Notes: generated by a model from the sequence alone, not told the origin. DNA of 37,939 bases from Bacteroidetes bacterium HGW-Bacteroidetes-16 (GCA_002840975.1 PHDN01000015.1:148326-186264); one strand, 5' to 3'. Positions 16,243 through 26,058 are shown, numbered from the stretch's first letter. Translations and numbers: made by a program.

Positions 16243-19143
16243 TTATTTCCCCTGACCTTGTTCTGAATAGTTAGTCATAGGTAAGCATGAGCATAGGTTG
16301 CGGTCGCCATAAGCGTCATCAATTTTGGCTACCGGAGTAAAATATTTATTGTCGCGGACCCATTCGAGAGGGAAGGCGGCGCTTTCGCGCGAATAAGGCA
16401 TCTCCCAGTTGTCGCTGATGAGTATTGAAGCAGGATGCGGTGCATTGACCACCACATTGTTCTTTTTATCGGCCCGGCCCTCTTCAATTTCCCTGATTTC
16501 ATTTCGGATTTGCTTCATTGCCTGAATGAAATAATTCATTTCCGACAAGGGTTCACTTTCGGTAGGTTCTACCATCAAGGTGCCATGAACCGGAAATGCA
16601 ACCGTTGGGGCATGAAAACCATAATCCATAAGCCTCTTGGCGATGTCAATAGCCTGAACATCTGCCGATTTGCTGAACTGATTGCAGTCGAGGATCATCT
16701 CGTGGCCAACAAATCCATTTACCCCACGATACAAGATTGGGAAGTCCTCTTTCAGCTCGTTCATCATGTAGTTGGCGTTCAGGATGGCCATTTTGGTGGC
16801 TTCTTTTAGCCCATCACTACCCAACATTTTTAAGTAACCATAAGAAATCAATAGTACCAGTGCACTTCCGAAAGGAGCCGAAGCAACGGCATGGATGCCT
16901 TGCTGGCCTCCGGTGTTTTGGTATAGGTGACCTGGAAGAAATGGTTTCAGGTGTGAGGCCACACCAATAGGGCCTACCCCCGGGCCACCGCCACCATGAG
17001 GAATGGCAAAGGTTTTATGAAGGTTTAGATGGCAAACGTCGGCGCCAATAAAACCGGGGCTGGTAAGTCCAACCTGTGCATTCATGTTGGCACCATCCAT
17101 ATACACTTGCCCGCCATGTTGATGAATGATGTTAATAACCTGGCGGATACTTTCCTCAAAAATTCCATGTGTGGATGGATAAGTGATCATGATGGCAGCC
17201 AGATGCTCGGTGTGTTCTTCGGCTTTTAGGTTCAAATCATCGAGATCAATGTTCCCGTTATCATCGGTTTTTACCACTACCACCTCCAGTCCTGCCATGA
17301 CCGAACTGGCAGGATTGGTACCATGCGCAGAGGCTGGAATGAGGCAAATATTGCGGTGTTTTTGCCCGATGCTTTCCAGATAAGCTTTAATCACCAGTAA
17401 TCCGGCATATTCGCCCGCAGCACCTGAGTTGGGTTGAAATGAAATACCTGAAAAACCGGTGATTTTGCAAAGAATCTCAGTCATTTCTTCTATAATTTGC
17501 AAGTATCCCTCAGCCTGATTTTTTGGAACAAAAGGATGAATGTCGGTAAACTCAGGCCAACTGATGGGCATTAGTTCTGAAACCGCATTTAGTTTCATGG
17601 TACACGAACCCAACGGAATCATGGAGCGATTGAGGGCAATGTCCTTGTTTTCCAGCTTTTTCATATACCTCATCATGTCGGTTTCAGAATGGTAGCTATT
17701 GAATACAGGATGCTCCATAAAGGAGGACTTCCTTACCATAGAAGCCGGCAGGTTGGTTGTGGCATGGGCTTCAGCAGGTTGTACCTGAACGATGAATGTC
17801 ACTTGTTTGGCTGCTTTTGCCAGGATGGCGCTGATCAATGCGATGTCTTCTGCCGAGGTTGTTTCGTCCAGTGCAATGCCGATGTGTTTTTTGTCGTTAA
17901 AATACCTGAAGTTAACCCCATGTGCAAGCGAAATCTTCCTGATGGTGTCTGCATCCGTGGTTTCCGGAATAGACACATACAAGGTGTCGAAAAAATGAGG
18001 ATTTAATTGTTTGTATCCAAAGTTTTTAATGGTAGAAGCCAAATCCACTGCTAATCCGTGAATACCAAGTGCAATATTTTTAATTCCTTCTTTTCCGTGG
18101 TAAGCACCATACATTCCGGCCATGGTGGCAAGCAGTGCCTGGGCCGTGCAGATATTAGAAGTAGCTTTTTCGCGTTTGATGTGCTGTTCACGAGTTTGAA
18201 GAGCCATTCGTAAGGCATCATTGCCGTATTTATCTTTTGAGAGGCCAATTATCCGGCCTGGGATATTCCGTTTGTAATTCTCGGTAGTGGCAAAAAAAGC
18301 CGCGTGTGGACCACCAAATCCCATGGGGATGCCCAAGCGTTGGGTGGAACCAAAAACAACATCAGCACCCCATTCGCCGGGAGGTGTTAGTAATGCCAAA
18401 CTGAGAATATCGGCGCCTACGGCAACCGGAATTTGTTTGGATTTGGCCTCGCTGATGATGTCGCTGAAATCGAAGATCTCTCCTTTTTGGTCAGGGTATT
18501 GTACCATGCATCCAAAAACATCCTCACCAAATTCAAATTCAGAACGATCTACAATTACCAATTCAATATCCTTTTGTTTTGCCCTGGACTTGAGTACTTC
18601 GATGGTGTGAGGGAAAAGTACGTTGCTTACCAGAAATTTATTGGCGTTGCTTTTTACTTGAGACCTTGACCGTGAATGATAAAACATGAGCATAGCTTCG
18701 GCGGCAGCGGTACCTTCATCTAAAAGTGACGAGTTGGCAATGGGCATCCCGGTTAAATCAGAAACCAGGGTTTGGAAGTTGAGGAGTGCTTCCAGGCGGC
18801 CTTGCGAAATTTCAGCCTGATAAGGAGTGTAGGAAGTGTACCAGCCCGGATTTTCGAATATGTTTCGTAAAATCACAGGTGGAATGATGGTGTTGTAATA
18901 ACCCAATCCTATATAGGATTTAAAAACTTTATTCTTTTTCGACAAGTTTCTGATGTGGTTCAGGTAGTCGTATTCACTCATCCCGGCATCGCTTCCAATA
19001 CCATCGGGTAGTTGAATACTGGTTGGAACTGTTTTTTCAATAAGCTCTTTCATCGACTTTAAACCAAGTCGTTCGAGCATAAATTTCACCTCTTCCTGAC
19101 GGGGACCATTGTGTCGATTGATAAATTGATTGGAGATCATCAT
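16243..19143 (-). CDS. gcvP: Glycine dehydrogenase (decarboxylating), P-protein
   Basis: The PLP enzyme of the glycine cleavage system. It decarboxylates glycine and loads the aminomethyl group onto H-protein. At 966 aa it is the single-chain form, with two fused aminotransferase-like halves. The PLP lysine is Lys710 in NLHKTFAIPHGGGGPG. Other markers are the N-terminal FINRHNGPRQEEVKFML, YTPYQAEISQGRLEALLNFQT, PLGSCTMKLNA and VHGTLMVEPTESE. The start is one of two adjacent ATGs. The gcvT and gcvH genes are not in this window. It has its own promoter box at 19210-19217. Confidence 0.98.
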   Translation of the reverse strand: MMISNQFINRHNGPRQEEVKFMLERLGLKSMKELIEKTVPTSIQLPDGIGSDAGMSEYDYLNHIRNLSKKNKVFKSYIGLGYYNTIIPPVILRNIFENPGWYTSYTPYQAEISQGRLEALLNFQTLVSDLTGMPIANSSLLDEGTAAAEAMLMFYHSRSRSQVKSNANKFLVSNVLFPHTIEVLKSRAKQKDIELVIVDRSEFEFGEDVFGCMVQYPDQKGEIFDFSDIISEAKSKQIPVAVGADILSLALLTPPGEWGADVVFGSTQRLGIPMGFGGPHAAFFATTENYKRNIPGRIIGLSKDKYGNDALRMALQTREQHIKREKATSNICTAQALLATMAGMYGAYHGKEGIKNIALGIHGLAVDLASTIKNFGYKQLNPHFFDTLYVSIPETTDADTIRKISLAHGVNFRYFNDKKHIGIALDETTSAEDIALISAILAKAAKQVTFIVQVQPAEAHATTNLPASMVRKSSFMEHPVFNSYHSETDMMRYMKKLENKDIALNRSMIPLGSCTMKLNAVSELMPISWPEFTDIHPFVPKNQAEGYLQIIEEMTEILCKITGFSGISFQPNSGAAGEYAGLLVIKAYLESIGQKHRNICLIPASAHGTNPASSVMAGLEVVVVKTDDNGNIDLDDLNLKAEEHTEHLAAIMITYPSTHGIFEESIRQVINIIHQHGGQVYMDGANMNAQVGLTSPGFIGADVCHLNLHKTFAIPHGGGGPGVGPIGVASHLKPFLPGHLYQNTGGQQGIHAVASAPFGSALVLLISYGYLKMLGSDGLKEATKMAILNANYMMNELKEDFPILYRGVNGFVGHEMILDCNQFSKSADVQAIDIAKRLMDYGFHAPTVAFPVHGTLMVEPTESEPLSEMNYFIQAMKQIRNEIREIEEGRADKKNNVVVNAPHPASILISDNWEMPYSRESAAFPLEWVRDNKYFTPVAKIDDAYGDRNLCSCLPMTNYSEQGQGK

Positions 19144-19209
19144 ATTGTATTAACTAATTAATTGAATGATAACGGTTTAAATTGAGCAACCCTTGGAAGG
19201 TTGTGAATG

Positions 19210-19217
19210 CAAAAGTA
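19210..19217 (-). promoter_or_regulatory. -7 promoter box of gcvP
   Basis: TACTTTTG on the minus strand, followed by CATTC, lies about 66 nt before the gcvP start. The leader is short and I see no glycine-riboswitch-like fold in it. Confidence 0.5.
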
Positions 19218-19336
19218 TGAATCTTATTTCAGTTATTGCATTGTCGTGAGCATAGAAGTGTTATAAATTTCACAGTATTTTTTTATTTTTAACTCGTGAA
19301 ACTTGTTGTCATCCTATGTGTCAGGGTTTATAAAAA

Positions 19337-19364
19337 AAGGGAAGCCATTTACATAGCTTCCCTT
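19337..19364 (-). terminator. Intrinsic terminator of the pyrophosphatase gene
   Basis: Minus strand: AAGGGAAGC and GCTTCCCTT form a 9-bp stem (19364-19356 with 19345-19337) around a 10-nt loop. The stem is followed by a T-rich tail. It begins about 20 nt after the hppA stop codon. Confidence 0.8.
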
Positions 19365-19384
19365 CGATTAGCAATATTGGCGTC

Positions 19385-21823
19385 TTAGTTTTTAATTCTC
19401 ATTTTGTAGAATGAACGGTAAACAAAGTAAAGAGCAACAGCCAGAAATGCGACTCCAAAATAAGGTGCAACTACCCTAAATGCCGGTGAAATGGCAATCT
19501 CCATCGCTAACAAGCCAAATAATGTGGTGAACTTGATAATTGGGTTAAGCGCAACGGAAGAAGTGTCTTTAAAAGGGTCTCCCACCGTATCGCCAATAAC
19601 AGAAGCAGCATGTAAGTCAGTTCCCTTTTCCTGCATATCCACTTCAATCACTTTTTTAGCGTTATCCCATGCACCACCTGCGTTGGCCATAAATATGGCC
19701 TGGTACAGTCCAAAGAAAGCGATTGAAATCAGGTAACTTACAAACAATGAAACAGGAGCCGCTGCAAGTAGTTTTTCGGCGTCGCTCATTCCATCTGTCA
19801 AACCTATGGGCGCAGAAAGGAAAGCAAATGCCAGTGCAAATGAGAAAATAGCAATAAAGATGTTTAACATTCCTTTTTGAGCATACTGAGTACATATTTT
19901 TACAACAGCTCTTGATTTTTCAACATCGGCTTTTTTTGGCGCGTTGGGATCCAGATTAATATTGTCTTTAATATAGGCCACTGCGCGGCTGGCACCTGTG
20001 GTTACAGCCTGGATACTTGCTCCTGAAAACCAATAAATTACTGCGCCACCCAATAAAAACCCGAAAATAGTATACGGATTAAGCAGGTTTAGAATCTGTT
20101 CTGGTTTTATGCCCAACGAATGCTCTATGACCAGAATTAAAGCGAAAATCATGGTGGTCGCACCAACAACTGCAGTTCCAATCAATACTGGTTTTGCGGT
20201 TGCTTTAAAGGTATTCCCGGCGCCATCATTTGCTTCGAGGTAATATTTCGATCTTTCAAAATCGGGTGTAAAACCAAAATCCCTTTCAATTTCAGGTGTC
20301 ACAGTTTCAATATTTTCTTCTATCAACGACAACTCATAGATTGACTGAGCATTATCGGTTACCGGTCCATAACTGTCAACTGCAATTGTCACCGGACCCA
20401 TTCCCAACATCCCAAAGGCAACCAAACCAAAAGCAAAAATGGAGGGGTAGATCATAATGTCGCCAAGTCCATAATTAGATGCTTTGTAGGCAACAAACAT
20501 CAAAAAGAAGAAAACCATGCCTTGCCAGAAAGCACTAAAGTTACCCGCAACCAATCCTGATAGGATATTTAAGGAAGCACCGCCTTCTTTTGAAGCCTCA
20601 ACCACTTCTCTAACATGTGTCGATTTTGGGCTGGTAAATAATTTTGTAAATTCAGGAATAAGTGCTGCGCCAAGTGTACCCGCACTAATAATGATGGATA
20701 ATGGTATCCACAAACCATTATTCAGGTCGCCAATTAATAAATAACTTGCCATAAATGTAACCACCATTGATAGTAAAGAGGTAATCCAAACGAGGGAGGT
20801 CAATGGTTTCTCGAAATCCAGTTCGTCTACATGGCTGTATTTGGCTCTGGTAATAGCACCATTAATCCAGAACGAAGCAATGGATGTGATAATCATTAAA
20901 ATACGCATCACGAAAATCCAGGTCAACAATTGAATTTGTAAAGAGGCATCGGTTATGGCTAAAAGGATAAAAGAAATTAAAGCAACACCGGTAACACCAT
21001 AGGTTTCAAAACCATCTGCGGTAGGCCCGACGGAATCGCCGGCATTGTCACCAACACAGTCGGCAATTGTACCCGGGTTACGTGGATCATCTTCTCCAAT
21101 CTTAAAAATCACTTTCATCAAATCGGATCCGATGTCAGCGATCTTGGTGAAAATACCACCGGCAATACGTAAAGCAGATGCGCCTAGTGATTCACCAATA
21201 GCAAAACCAATAAAGCTCGCGCCGGCATATTCCCCTGGAACGAACATCAGGATGATCAGCATCATGATCAGTTCCAAAGAAATCAATACAACACCAATAC
21301 TCATTCCGGCATTCAATGGGATATTTAATAGTTTAATCGGCTTTCTTTCCAATGAGGCAAACGCCATACGAGAGTTCGCCAAAGTATTCATTCGGATACC
21401 AAACCAGGCTACTCCATAAGAACCTAAAATTCCAAGTACAGTCCAACCCAGGATCATTAACACGCCGGCAACACCGAATATATTCTCCCCATTTGCGTCT
21501 TTGGATAAAAAGCCAAAGTAAAACGCAACCGCAGTGCCAATAAATGCAAATAAAATGAGAATGAATTTGCCTTGTTGTATCAAATAGGTTTTTGAGGTCT
21601 CAAAAATAACCTGAGCCACGTCCAGCATCGACTGGTGAGCCCTGATCTTTTTCACCTGAACAAATTGGTAAAAACCAAAAAGAAGGCCTGCAATGGTGAT
21701 AAGGAACCCATAATAGAGTATAGTCTGGTTTTTTATTCCTTCTGGAATAACAAGGTCAGCCTCACTTGCTGTGGCCAATAAAGGTGCTGCAAATAAGGCC
21801 ATTAGGGAAAGAATTTTCTTCAT
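19385..21823 (-). CDS. hppA: Membrane-bound ion-pumping pyrophosphatase
   Basis: Couples hydrolysis of pyrophosphate to pumping of H+ and/or Na+ across the membrane. It has 812 aa and about 16 transmembrane segments. The substrate site is visible as EDDPRNPGTIADCVGDNAGDS, VDSYGPVTDNAQSI near the middle, and the distal DTVGDPFKDTSSVALNP. The usual DVGADLVGKVE segment reads DIGSDLMKVIFKIG here, as in the Bacteroides-type clade. In GNTFKATAK, Lys540 occupies the position where K+-dependent enzymes have Ala, which suggests a K+-independent pump; whether it moves H+, Na+ or both is not decided. Pyrophosphate from biosynthesis would be its fuel. Confidence 0.95.
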   Translation of the reverse strand: MKKILSLMALFAAPLLATASEADLVIPEGIKNQTILYYGFLITIAGLLFGFYQFVQVKKIRAHQSMLDVAQVIFETSKTYLIQQGKFILILFAFIGTAVAFYFGFLSKDANGENIFGVAGVLMILGWTVLGILGSYGVAWFGIRMNTLANSRMAFASLERKPIKLLNIPLNAGMSIGVVLISLELIMMLIILMFVPGEYAGASFIGFAIGESLGASALRIAGGIFTKIADIGSDLMKVIFKIGEDDPRNPGTIADCVGDNAGDSVGPTADGFETYGVTGVALISFILLAITDASLQIQLLTWIFVMRILMIITSIASFWINGAITRAKYSHVDELDFEKPLTSLVWITSLLSMVVTFMASYLLIGDLNNGLWIPLSIIISAGTLGAALIPEFTKLFTSPKSTHVREVVEASKEGGASLNILSGLVAGNFSAFWQGMVFFFLMFVAYKASNYGLGDIMIYPSIFAFGLVAFGMLGMGPVTIAVDSYGPVTDNAQSIYELSLIEENIETVTPEIERDFGFTPDFERSKYYLEANDGAGNTFKATAKPVLIGTAVVGATTMIFALILVIEHSLGIKPEQILNLLNPYTIFGFLLGGAVIYWFSGASIQAVTTGASRAVAYIKDNINLDPNAPKKADVEKSRAVVKICTQYAQKGMLNIFIAIFSFALAFAFLSAPIGLTDGMSDAEKLLAAAPVSLFVSYLISIAFFGLYQAIFMANAGGAWDNAKKVIEVDMQEKGTDLHAASVIGDTVGDPFKDTSSVALNPIIKFTTLFGLLAMEIAISPAFRVVAPYFGVAFLAVALYFVYRSFYKMRIKN

Positions 21824-22052
21824 AGTAACAATAATTATTTTAGATTAAACATATATTTCAATCGTTTGCGAAAGGATCGGCTAAAATAGAAATAATCAGT
21901 TAATTTGGATAAAAAACTTTAACTTTGTCAAAAATTGAATCAGAAACCTGATTGTTGCAACATTGAAGGTTTTTAACCTTTAGTAAATGTAGGTTGCTGA
22001 ATTGGTAGTGTGATTATATTAGAATTGGTTATTGCCTGGAGTTTATGTAGTG

Positions 22053-22060
22053 TATTTTTG
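22053..22060 (+). promoter_or_regulatory. Promoter of the bifunctional nuclease gene
   Basis: TATTTTTG with a TTG 18 nt upstream (22032-22034) fits the Bacteroidota TTG-N19-TAnnTTTG pattern closely. The predicted start is about 10 nt before the ATG at 22077. Confidence 0.6.
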
Positions 22061-22076
22061 AGATTTATTTATCGTC

Positions 22077-22670
22077 ATGAAGAAAAAACGACTCGAAATA
22101 GTGGGGATGTCATATAGTCAGTCACAAACAGGGGCTTACGCCCTCATTTTAGGATCACCTGGTGAAAAACGCCGACTGCCCATTATTATTGGTGGTGCCG
22201 AAGCACAGTCCATAGCCATGGAGTTGGAAAAAATGAAACCTGCCCGCCCACTTACGCACGACTTGTTCAAGAGCTTGGCCGATCATTTTATGATTTCTGT
22301 GAAGGAAGTGCTGATTAATAAGTTTGAAGAAGGGATATTTTTCTCCGTGTTGCTGTGTGAACACCTGGGCGAAATCACCGAAATCGATAGCCGTACTTCT
22401 GACGCGGTAGCCATTGCCCTGCGCTTTAATTGCCCCATATTTGTTGACGAAGCCATCCTGGAGGAAGCCGGTATCGTAATGGAAGATGAGCCCATCGGTG
22501 AAGATCCGGAGGCAGATATTGAACTGCCCAAAACCAGAAAGTCAAAAAGCCAGTATGCCGAGTTTACCGTAAGCCAATTGAATGAGATGCTAAAGTTAGC
22601 AATTGAAAAGGAAAATTACGAAGAAGCCTCGCACCTCCGTGATGAACTGAGCAAGCGGAACATGGAATAG
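22077..22670 (+). CDS. Bifunctional nuclease (BFN/DUF151) domain protein with UVR motif
   Basis: A 197-aa protein. Residues 1-130 form the BFN/DUF151 domain (GAYALILGSPGEKRRLPIIIGGAEAQSIAMELE ... EIDSRTSDAVAIALRFNCPIFV). Residues about 160-195 form a UvrB/UvrC-like helical hairpin (EMLKLAIEKENYEEASHLRDEL). The BFN name comes from a plant homologue with DNase and RNase activity; the bacterial function is not settled. The UVR hairpin suggests contact with a UvrB/UvrC-type or Clp-adaptor partner. It converges on the MFS transporter gene. Confidence 0.9.
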   Translation: MKKKRLEIVGMSYSQSQTGAYALILGSPGEKRRLPIIIGGAEAQSIAMELEKMKPARPLTHDLFKSLADHFMISVKEVLINKFEEGIFFSVLLCEHLGEITEIDSRTSDAVAIALRFNCPIFVDEAILEEAGIVMEDEPIGEDPEADIELPKTRKSKSQYAEFTVSQLNEMLKLAIEKENYEEASHLRDELSKRNME

Positions 22671-22735
22671 GTAACCGGTTGGACCGTGATTAATCCATTA
22701 ATTCGCCGTTCCCATGTTTTTAATACTCTTCCTTC

Positions 22736-23989
22736 CTAGTGCTTTAGCACTGCAACTTCATTTGGATGATGCTTATGTCTGAATAAAACAGCAAACAAAA
22801 TAGCCACTACCAATGAATAAGCAGCAAAGGTGAGCCATATCCCCTGCCATTCAAAATTACCGACAGCGTCCTTAAAATAATGATCAATCATTAACCCGCT
22901 GCTCCAACTTCCCAAAATTGCTCCAAAACCATTGGTCATCATCATAAATACTCCCTGGGCACTTGCGCGGATGCTTGAATCAGTTTGAGTTTCAACAAAG
23001 AGTGAACCCGAGATATTGAAGAAATCAAAAGCCATCCCGTAAATAATGTTCGAAAGAATAATCATCCAAAGTGCTTCGGCTGGATTTCCAAAACCAAATA
23101 GTGCAAAACGCAATACCCATGCTCCCATGCTGATCAGCATTACTTTTTTAATACCAAAACGCAATAAGAAAAATGGAATGGCCAGTATAAACAAGGTCTC
23201 CGACATCTGCGAAATAGACATGATGATTGCAGGATATTCAATTGTTAGTAAATCTGTATATGCTGGTACTTTTGCGAAATCGTGTAAAAAAGTATCTCCA
23301 TAAGCATTGGTTAATTGCAGAGACGCCCCCAACAACATAGAGAAGATAAAAAACATGGCCATCTTGCTGTTTTTGAATAGTGTAAATGCCTTCAGGCCCA
23401 ATGAATCGACAAACGATTTGCTTTCTCCTCCTTTGTGTACTGCACATTTTGGAAGGGTAAATGAAAATAATCCAAGAACCAGTGAAGCGCCGGAAGCAAC
23501 ATAAAACTGCATGGCTGAGGTTTCTATTTTCAACAAACTTACTGTCCACATCGCTACAATAAAGCCAATGGTGCCAAATACCCGTATCGGGGGATAGTGC
23601 TTAACAACATTTAAGTTGGCTCCATTCAAAGCTGAGTAAGCAACGGTTATAGCGAGGGAAATGGTTGGCATGTAAAAAACCATATTCAGCAGCATCACCC
23701 AAAAAAAAGTTGTTGGATCGTTTACCTTGGGTAACATAAACAACACTGCGGCACCCATAATGTGAAAAATTCCCAGCAGTTTTTCTGCATTGATCCACCT
23801 GTCGGCAATAATTCCAGCTATCGCCGGCATAAAGAGAGAAGCAATTCCCATGGTGGAGAAAATCACACCAAATTCAGTCCCTGTCCATTGTCTGTTTTGA
23901 AACCAATATCCGCCAATAGTGATTAGCCATGCTCCCCAAATGAAAAATTGAAGGAAGTTCATGATGGTAATCTTTAACTTTATACCCAT
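22736..23989 (-). CDS. MFS transporter, nucleoside:H+ symporter-like (NupG/XapB type)
   Basis: A 417-aa inner-membrane protein with 12 predicted helices. The N-terminus KITIMNFLQFFIWGAWLITIGGYW and the loop GIIADRWINAEKLL are characteristic of the nucleoside:H+ symporter branch of the major facilitator superfamily. The frame is open upstream, but the ATG at 23989 lies 35 nt after a TATATTTG box and begins at the first helix, so it is the likely start. It diverges from thyA and folA; import of nucleosides would fit the nucleotide metabolism next door, although the substrate is not proven by sequence. Confidence 0.88.
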   Translation of the reverse strand: MGIKLKITIMNFLQFFIWGAWLITIGGYWFQNRQWTGTEFGVIFSTMGIASLFMPAIAGIIADRWINAEKLLGIFHIMGAAVLFMLPKVNDPTTFFWVMLLNMVFYMPTISLAITVAYSALNGANLNVVKHYPPIRVFGTIGFIVAMWTVSLLKIETSAMQFYVASGASLVLGLFSFTLPKCAVHKGGESKSFVDSLGLKAFTLFKNSKMAMFFIFSMLLGASLQLTNAYGDTFLHDFAKVPAYTDLLTIEYPAIIMSISQMSETLFILAIPFFLLRFGIKKVMLISMGAWVLRFALFGFGNPAEALWMIILSNIIYGMAFDFFNISGSLFVETQTDSSIRASAQGVFMMMTNGFGAILGSWSSGLMIDHYFKDAVGNFEWQGIWLTFAAYSLVVAILFAVLFRHKHHPNEVAVLKH

Positions 23990-24024
23990 TGTGTATCGTT
24001 TTTGGAGAAATACGTTAATTTTGG

Positions 24025-24032
24025 CAAATATA
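24025..24032 (-). promoter_or_regulatory. -7 promoter box of the nucleoside transporter
   Basis: TATATTTG followed by CC on the minus strand, 35 nt before the ATG at 23989. It lies in the divergent spacer shared with thyA. Confidence 0.55.
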
Positions 24033-24130
24033 ATCGAAATCAAACGTTGACCATGTATTGTGCGTGGCTCGTTTGAAAATAAGCCCGCAGGTAGACCTGA
24101 AGCTTTGTAAAAAACTTGAATAGTATTTTT

Positions 24131-24955
24131 ATGCACCAGTATTTAGACCTTTTGTTGCATGTGGTTGAACACGGAAACAGGAAAACCGATCGTACCGGAA
24201 CGGGAACTCTATCTGTTTTTGGACATCAGATGCGCTTCAATCTGGAAGATGGGTTCCCCATGCTTACAACCAAAAAACTTCACCTGAAATCCATTATTTA
24301 TGAATTGTTGTGGTTTTTGGCTGGCGACACCAATACAAAATACCTGAATGATCATGGTGTGAAGATTTGGAATAGCTGGGCCGATGAAAACGGAGATCTC
24401 GGACCTGTTTATGGCGCTCAGTGGAGAAATTGGAATGGCGAAGGAATCGACCAGATAAAGGAAGCCGTACATCAGATAAAAACCAATCCCGACAACCGCC
24501 GCATCATCGTTGCTGCCTGGAATCCGGGGGTCCTGCCCCTTTCGGGGAAAACCTTTTCCGAAAACGTAGCTCTGGGCAGGGCCGCCTTACCACCTTGTCA
24601 TGCATGGTTTCAGTTTTATGTTTCGAATGGAAAACTCTCTTGCCAGTTGTATCAGCGAAGCGCCGATATCTTTTTAGGCGTGCCATTCAACATTGCTTCC
24701 TATGCGCTACTGACCATGATGATGGCTCAGGTAACTGGTTTAAAACCAGGTGATTTTGTTCATACGTTTGGTGATGCACACATCTATTTGAATCATATGG
24801 ATCAGGTGAAACTCCAGTTGAGCCGGGAACCACGAAAGCTTCCAAGTATGAACATCAACCAATCAGTAAATGACCTGTTTTCATTTCAGTTTGAGGATTT
24901 TGAACTGACCGGTTATCAACCGCATCCCCACATAAAAGGTGAAGTTTCTGTTTAG
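24131..24955 (+). CDS. thyA: Thymidylate synthase
   Basis: Converts dUMP and methylene-tetrahydrofolate to dTMP and dihydrofolate. The protein is 274 aa from the ATG at 24131; an in-frame TTG 15 nt upstream is less likely. Motifs: [26 protein letters not shown], the nucleophile Cys156 in [32 protein letters not shown], and [10 protein letters not shown]. Compared with the E. coli type there is an insertion of about ten residues ([15 protein letters not shown]) just before the active-site Cys. It is followed 15 bp later by folA, which recycles its dihydrofolate product. Confidence 0.98.
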   Translation: MHQYLDLLLHVVEHGNRKTDRTGTGTLSVFGHQMRFNLEDGFPMLTTKKLHLKSIIYELLWFLAGDTNTKYLNDHGVKIWNSWADENGDLGPVYGAQWRNWNGEGIDQIKEAVHQIKTNPDNRRIIVAAWNPGVLPLSGKTFSENVALGRAALPPCHAWFQFYVSNGKLSCQLYQRSADIFLGVPFNIASYALLTMMMAQVTGLKPGDFVHTFGDAHIYLNHMDQVKLQLSREPRKLPSMNINQSVNDLFSFQFEDFELTGYQPHPHIKGEVSV

Positions 24956-24970
24956 CTAATTATAATTTTG

Positions 24971-25474
24971 ATGAAGGAACAAAAAGATATTTCCATTATT
25001 GTGGCCATTGCTGCCAACCAGGCCATCGGAAAAGACAATGATCTGCTGTGGCATATTTCGTCCGATTTAAAACGCTTTAAGCAAATTACCGAAGGAAACC
25101 CGGTGATTATGGGTAGGCGTACTTTTTATTCGCTCCCCAGACGACCACTTCCCAATCGGTTGAACATGGTAATCACCGATATACCAGGTGAAACCATCGA
25201 TGGGTGCGTAATGGCCTATTCCATAGAAGATGCCATCGCAAAAATGCCAGGGGATAAAGAGAATTTCATCATAGGTGGTGGTTCTATCTACGCACAATTT
25301 TTACCAAAAGCAAACCGGTTGTATATCACACGTGTGTTAAAAGAATTCGAAGCCGATACCTTTTTTCCGGAAATTCCGGAGAATGAATGGGAATTGATTT
25401 CTGTGGAGAAAATTACTGATGATGTTCAAAATGATTTTATTTACGCTTTTGAGATCTATAAGAGAAAAGCTTAA
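24971..25474 (+). CDS. folA: Dihydrofolate reductase
   Basis: Reduces the dihydrofolate made by ThyA back to tetrahydrofolate with NADPH. It has 167 aa. Motifs: IVAIAANQAIGKDNDLLWH (Met20-loop equivalent), DLKRFKQITEGNPVIMGRRTF, LPNRLNMVITD, and the NADPH loop FIIGGGSIYAQFLP. The acidic active-site residue is Asp in SSDLKRF. ATG 24971 is preferred to the TTG immediately before it. The 15-bp gap after thyA indicates an operon. Confidence 0.97.
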   Translation: MKEQKDISIIVAIAANQAIGKDNDLLWHISSDLKRFKQITEGNPVIMGRRTFYSLPRRPLPNRLNMVITDIPGETIDGCVMAYSIEDAIAKMPGDKENFIIGGGSIYAQFLPKANRLYITRVLKEFEADTFFPEIPENEWELISVEKITDDVQNDFIYAFEIYKRKA

Positions 25475-25504
25475 TTTGGAAATCCGGAAATATATAAGGT
25501 GTTG

Positions 25505-26035
25505 CTAATTAAGCAATTCGTTTATTGTCTCTTTCATTTCGTTGAATTCGATGGGATCGTATAAGCGGGTGAGGAAAACAATTTTTCCTTCTTTATCGAT
25601 GACCACATTGCGGGTAATCCCGCTTTTAGGATAGGCAAACTGGTTAAAATGATCACCTCCAGGATCAAGTGCCATGGGATAGGTGATTTTCATTTGCGTT
25701 ACAAAGTCTTCCACCTTATCCAATGGTTCATCATAATCCACACCTATCAGAATGAAATCCTTGTTTTTATTGGGTTGCCAAATTTCATTTTCCAGGTGAG
25801 GCATTTCTTTCCTGCAAACAGAACACCAACTGGCGGTAAACTGCAGTACAACTACCTTTCCGTGTAGGTTGGCGAGGGTGATAGTATCGCCAGTAGTTAG
25901 GATCAGGGTGAGGGGAGGGGCTACATCGCCGACCCGCACATGGTACCCGCGATCAGGATCTTGTTTTACCTGCTGAGCTACGATGAAACCGGAGTGGAGC
26001 AAAAAGCTGAGAAGTATTATGAAACATTTAATCAT
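25505..26035 (-). CDS. TlpA/ResA-like thiol:disulfide oxidoreductase
   Basis: A 176-aa exported protein. Residues 1-20 form a signal peptide (MIKCFIILLSFLLHSGFIVA). The mature part is an AhpC/TSA-TlpA thioredoxin fold with the redox pair Cys71 and Cys74 in SWCSVCRKE, preceded by VGDVAPPLTL and followed by VDYDEPLDKV and GITRNVVIDKEGKIV. It probably reduces disulfides of periplasmic proteins such as apocytochromes. The start at 26035 is chosen for the signal peptide and because the -7 box is 15 nt upstream; the frame upstream of it is open but unlikely to be used. Confidence 0.9.
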   Translation of the reverse strand: MIKCFIILLSFLLHSGFIVAQQVKQDPDRGYHVRVGDVAPPLTLILTTGDTITLANLHGKVVVLQFTASWCSVCRKEMPHLENEIWQPNKNKDFILIGVDYDEPLDKVEDFVTQMKITYPMALDPGGDHFNQFAYPKSGITRNVVIDKEGKIVFLTRLYDPIEFNEMKETINELLN

Positions 26036-26050
26036 TTTATCAATTTTTGT

Positions 26051-26058
26051 CAAAGATA
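26051..26058 (-). promoter_or_regulatory. -7 promoter box of the TlpA-like gene
   Basis: TATCTTTG on the minus strand ends 15 nt before the ATG at 26035. Confidence 0.5.

Noticed and set aside
19144-19384. Possible glycine riboswitch ahead of gcvP
   Set aside because: The predicted leader is only about 60 nt and shows no tandem aptamer-like folds.
25469-25514. Inverted repeat GCTTAATT/AATTAAGC between folA and the TlpA-like gene
   Set aside because: An 8-bp AT-rich stem with a 30-nt loop is weak and could be chance; not listed as a terminator.
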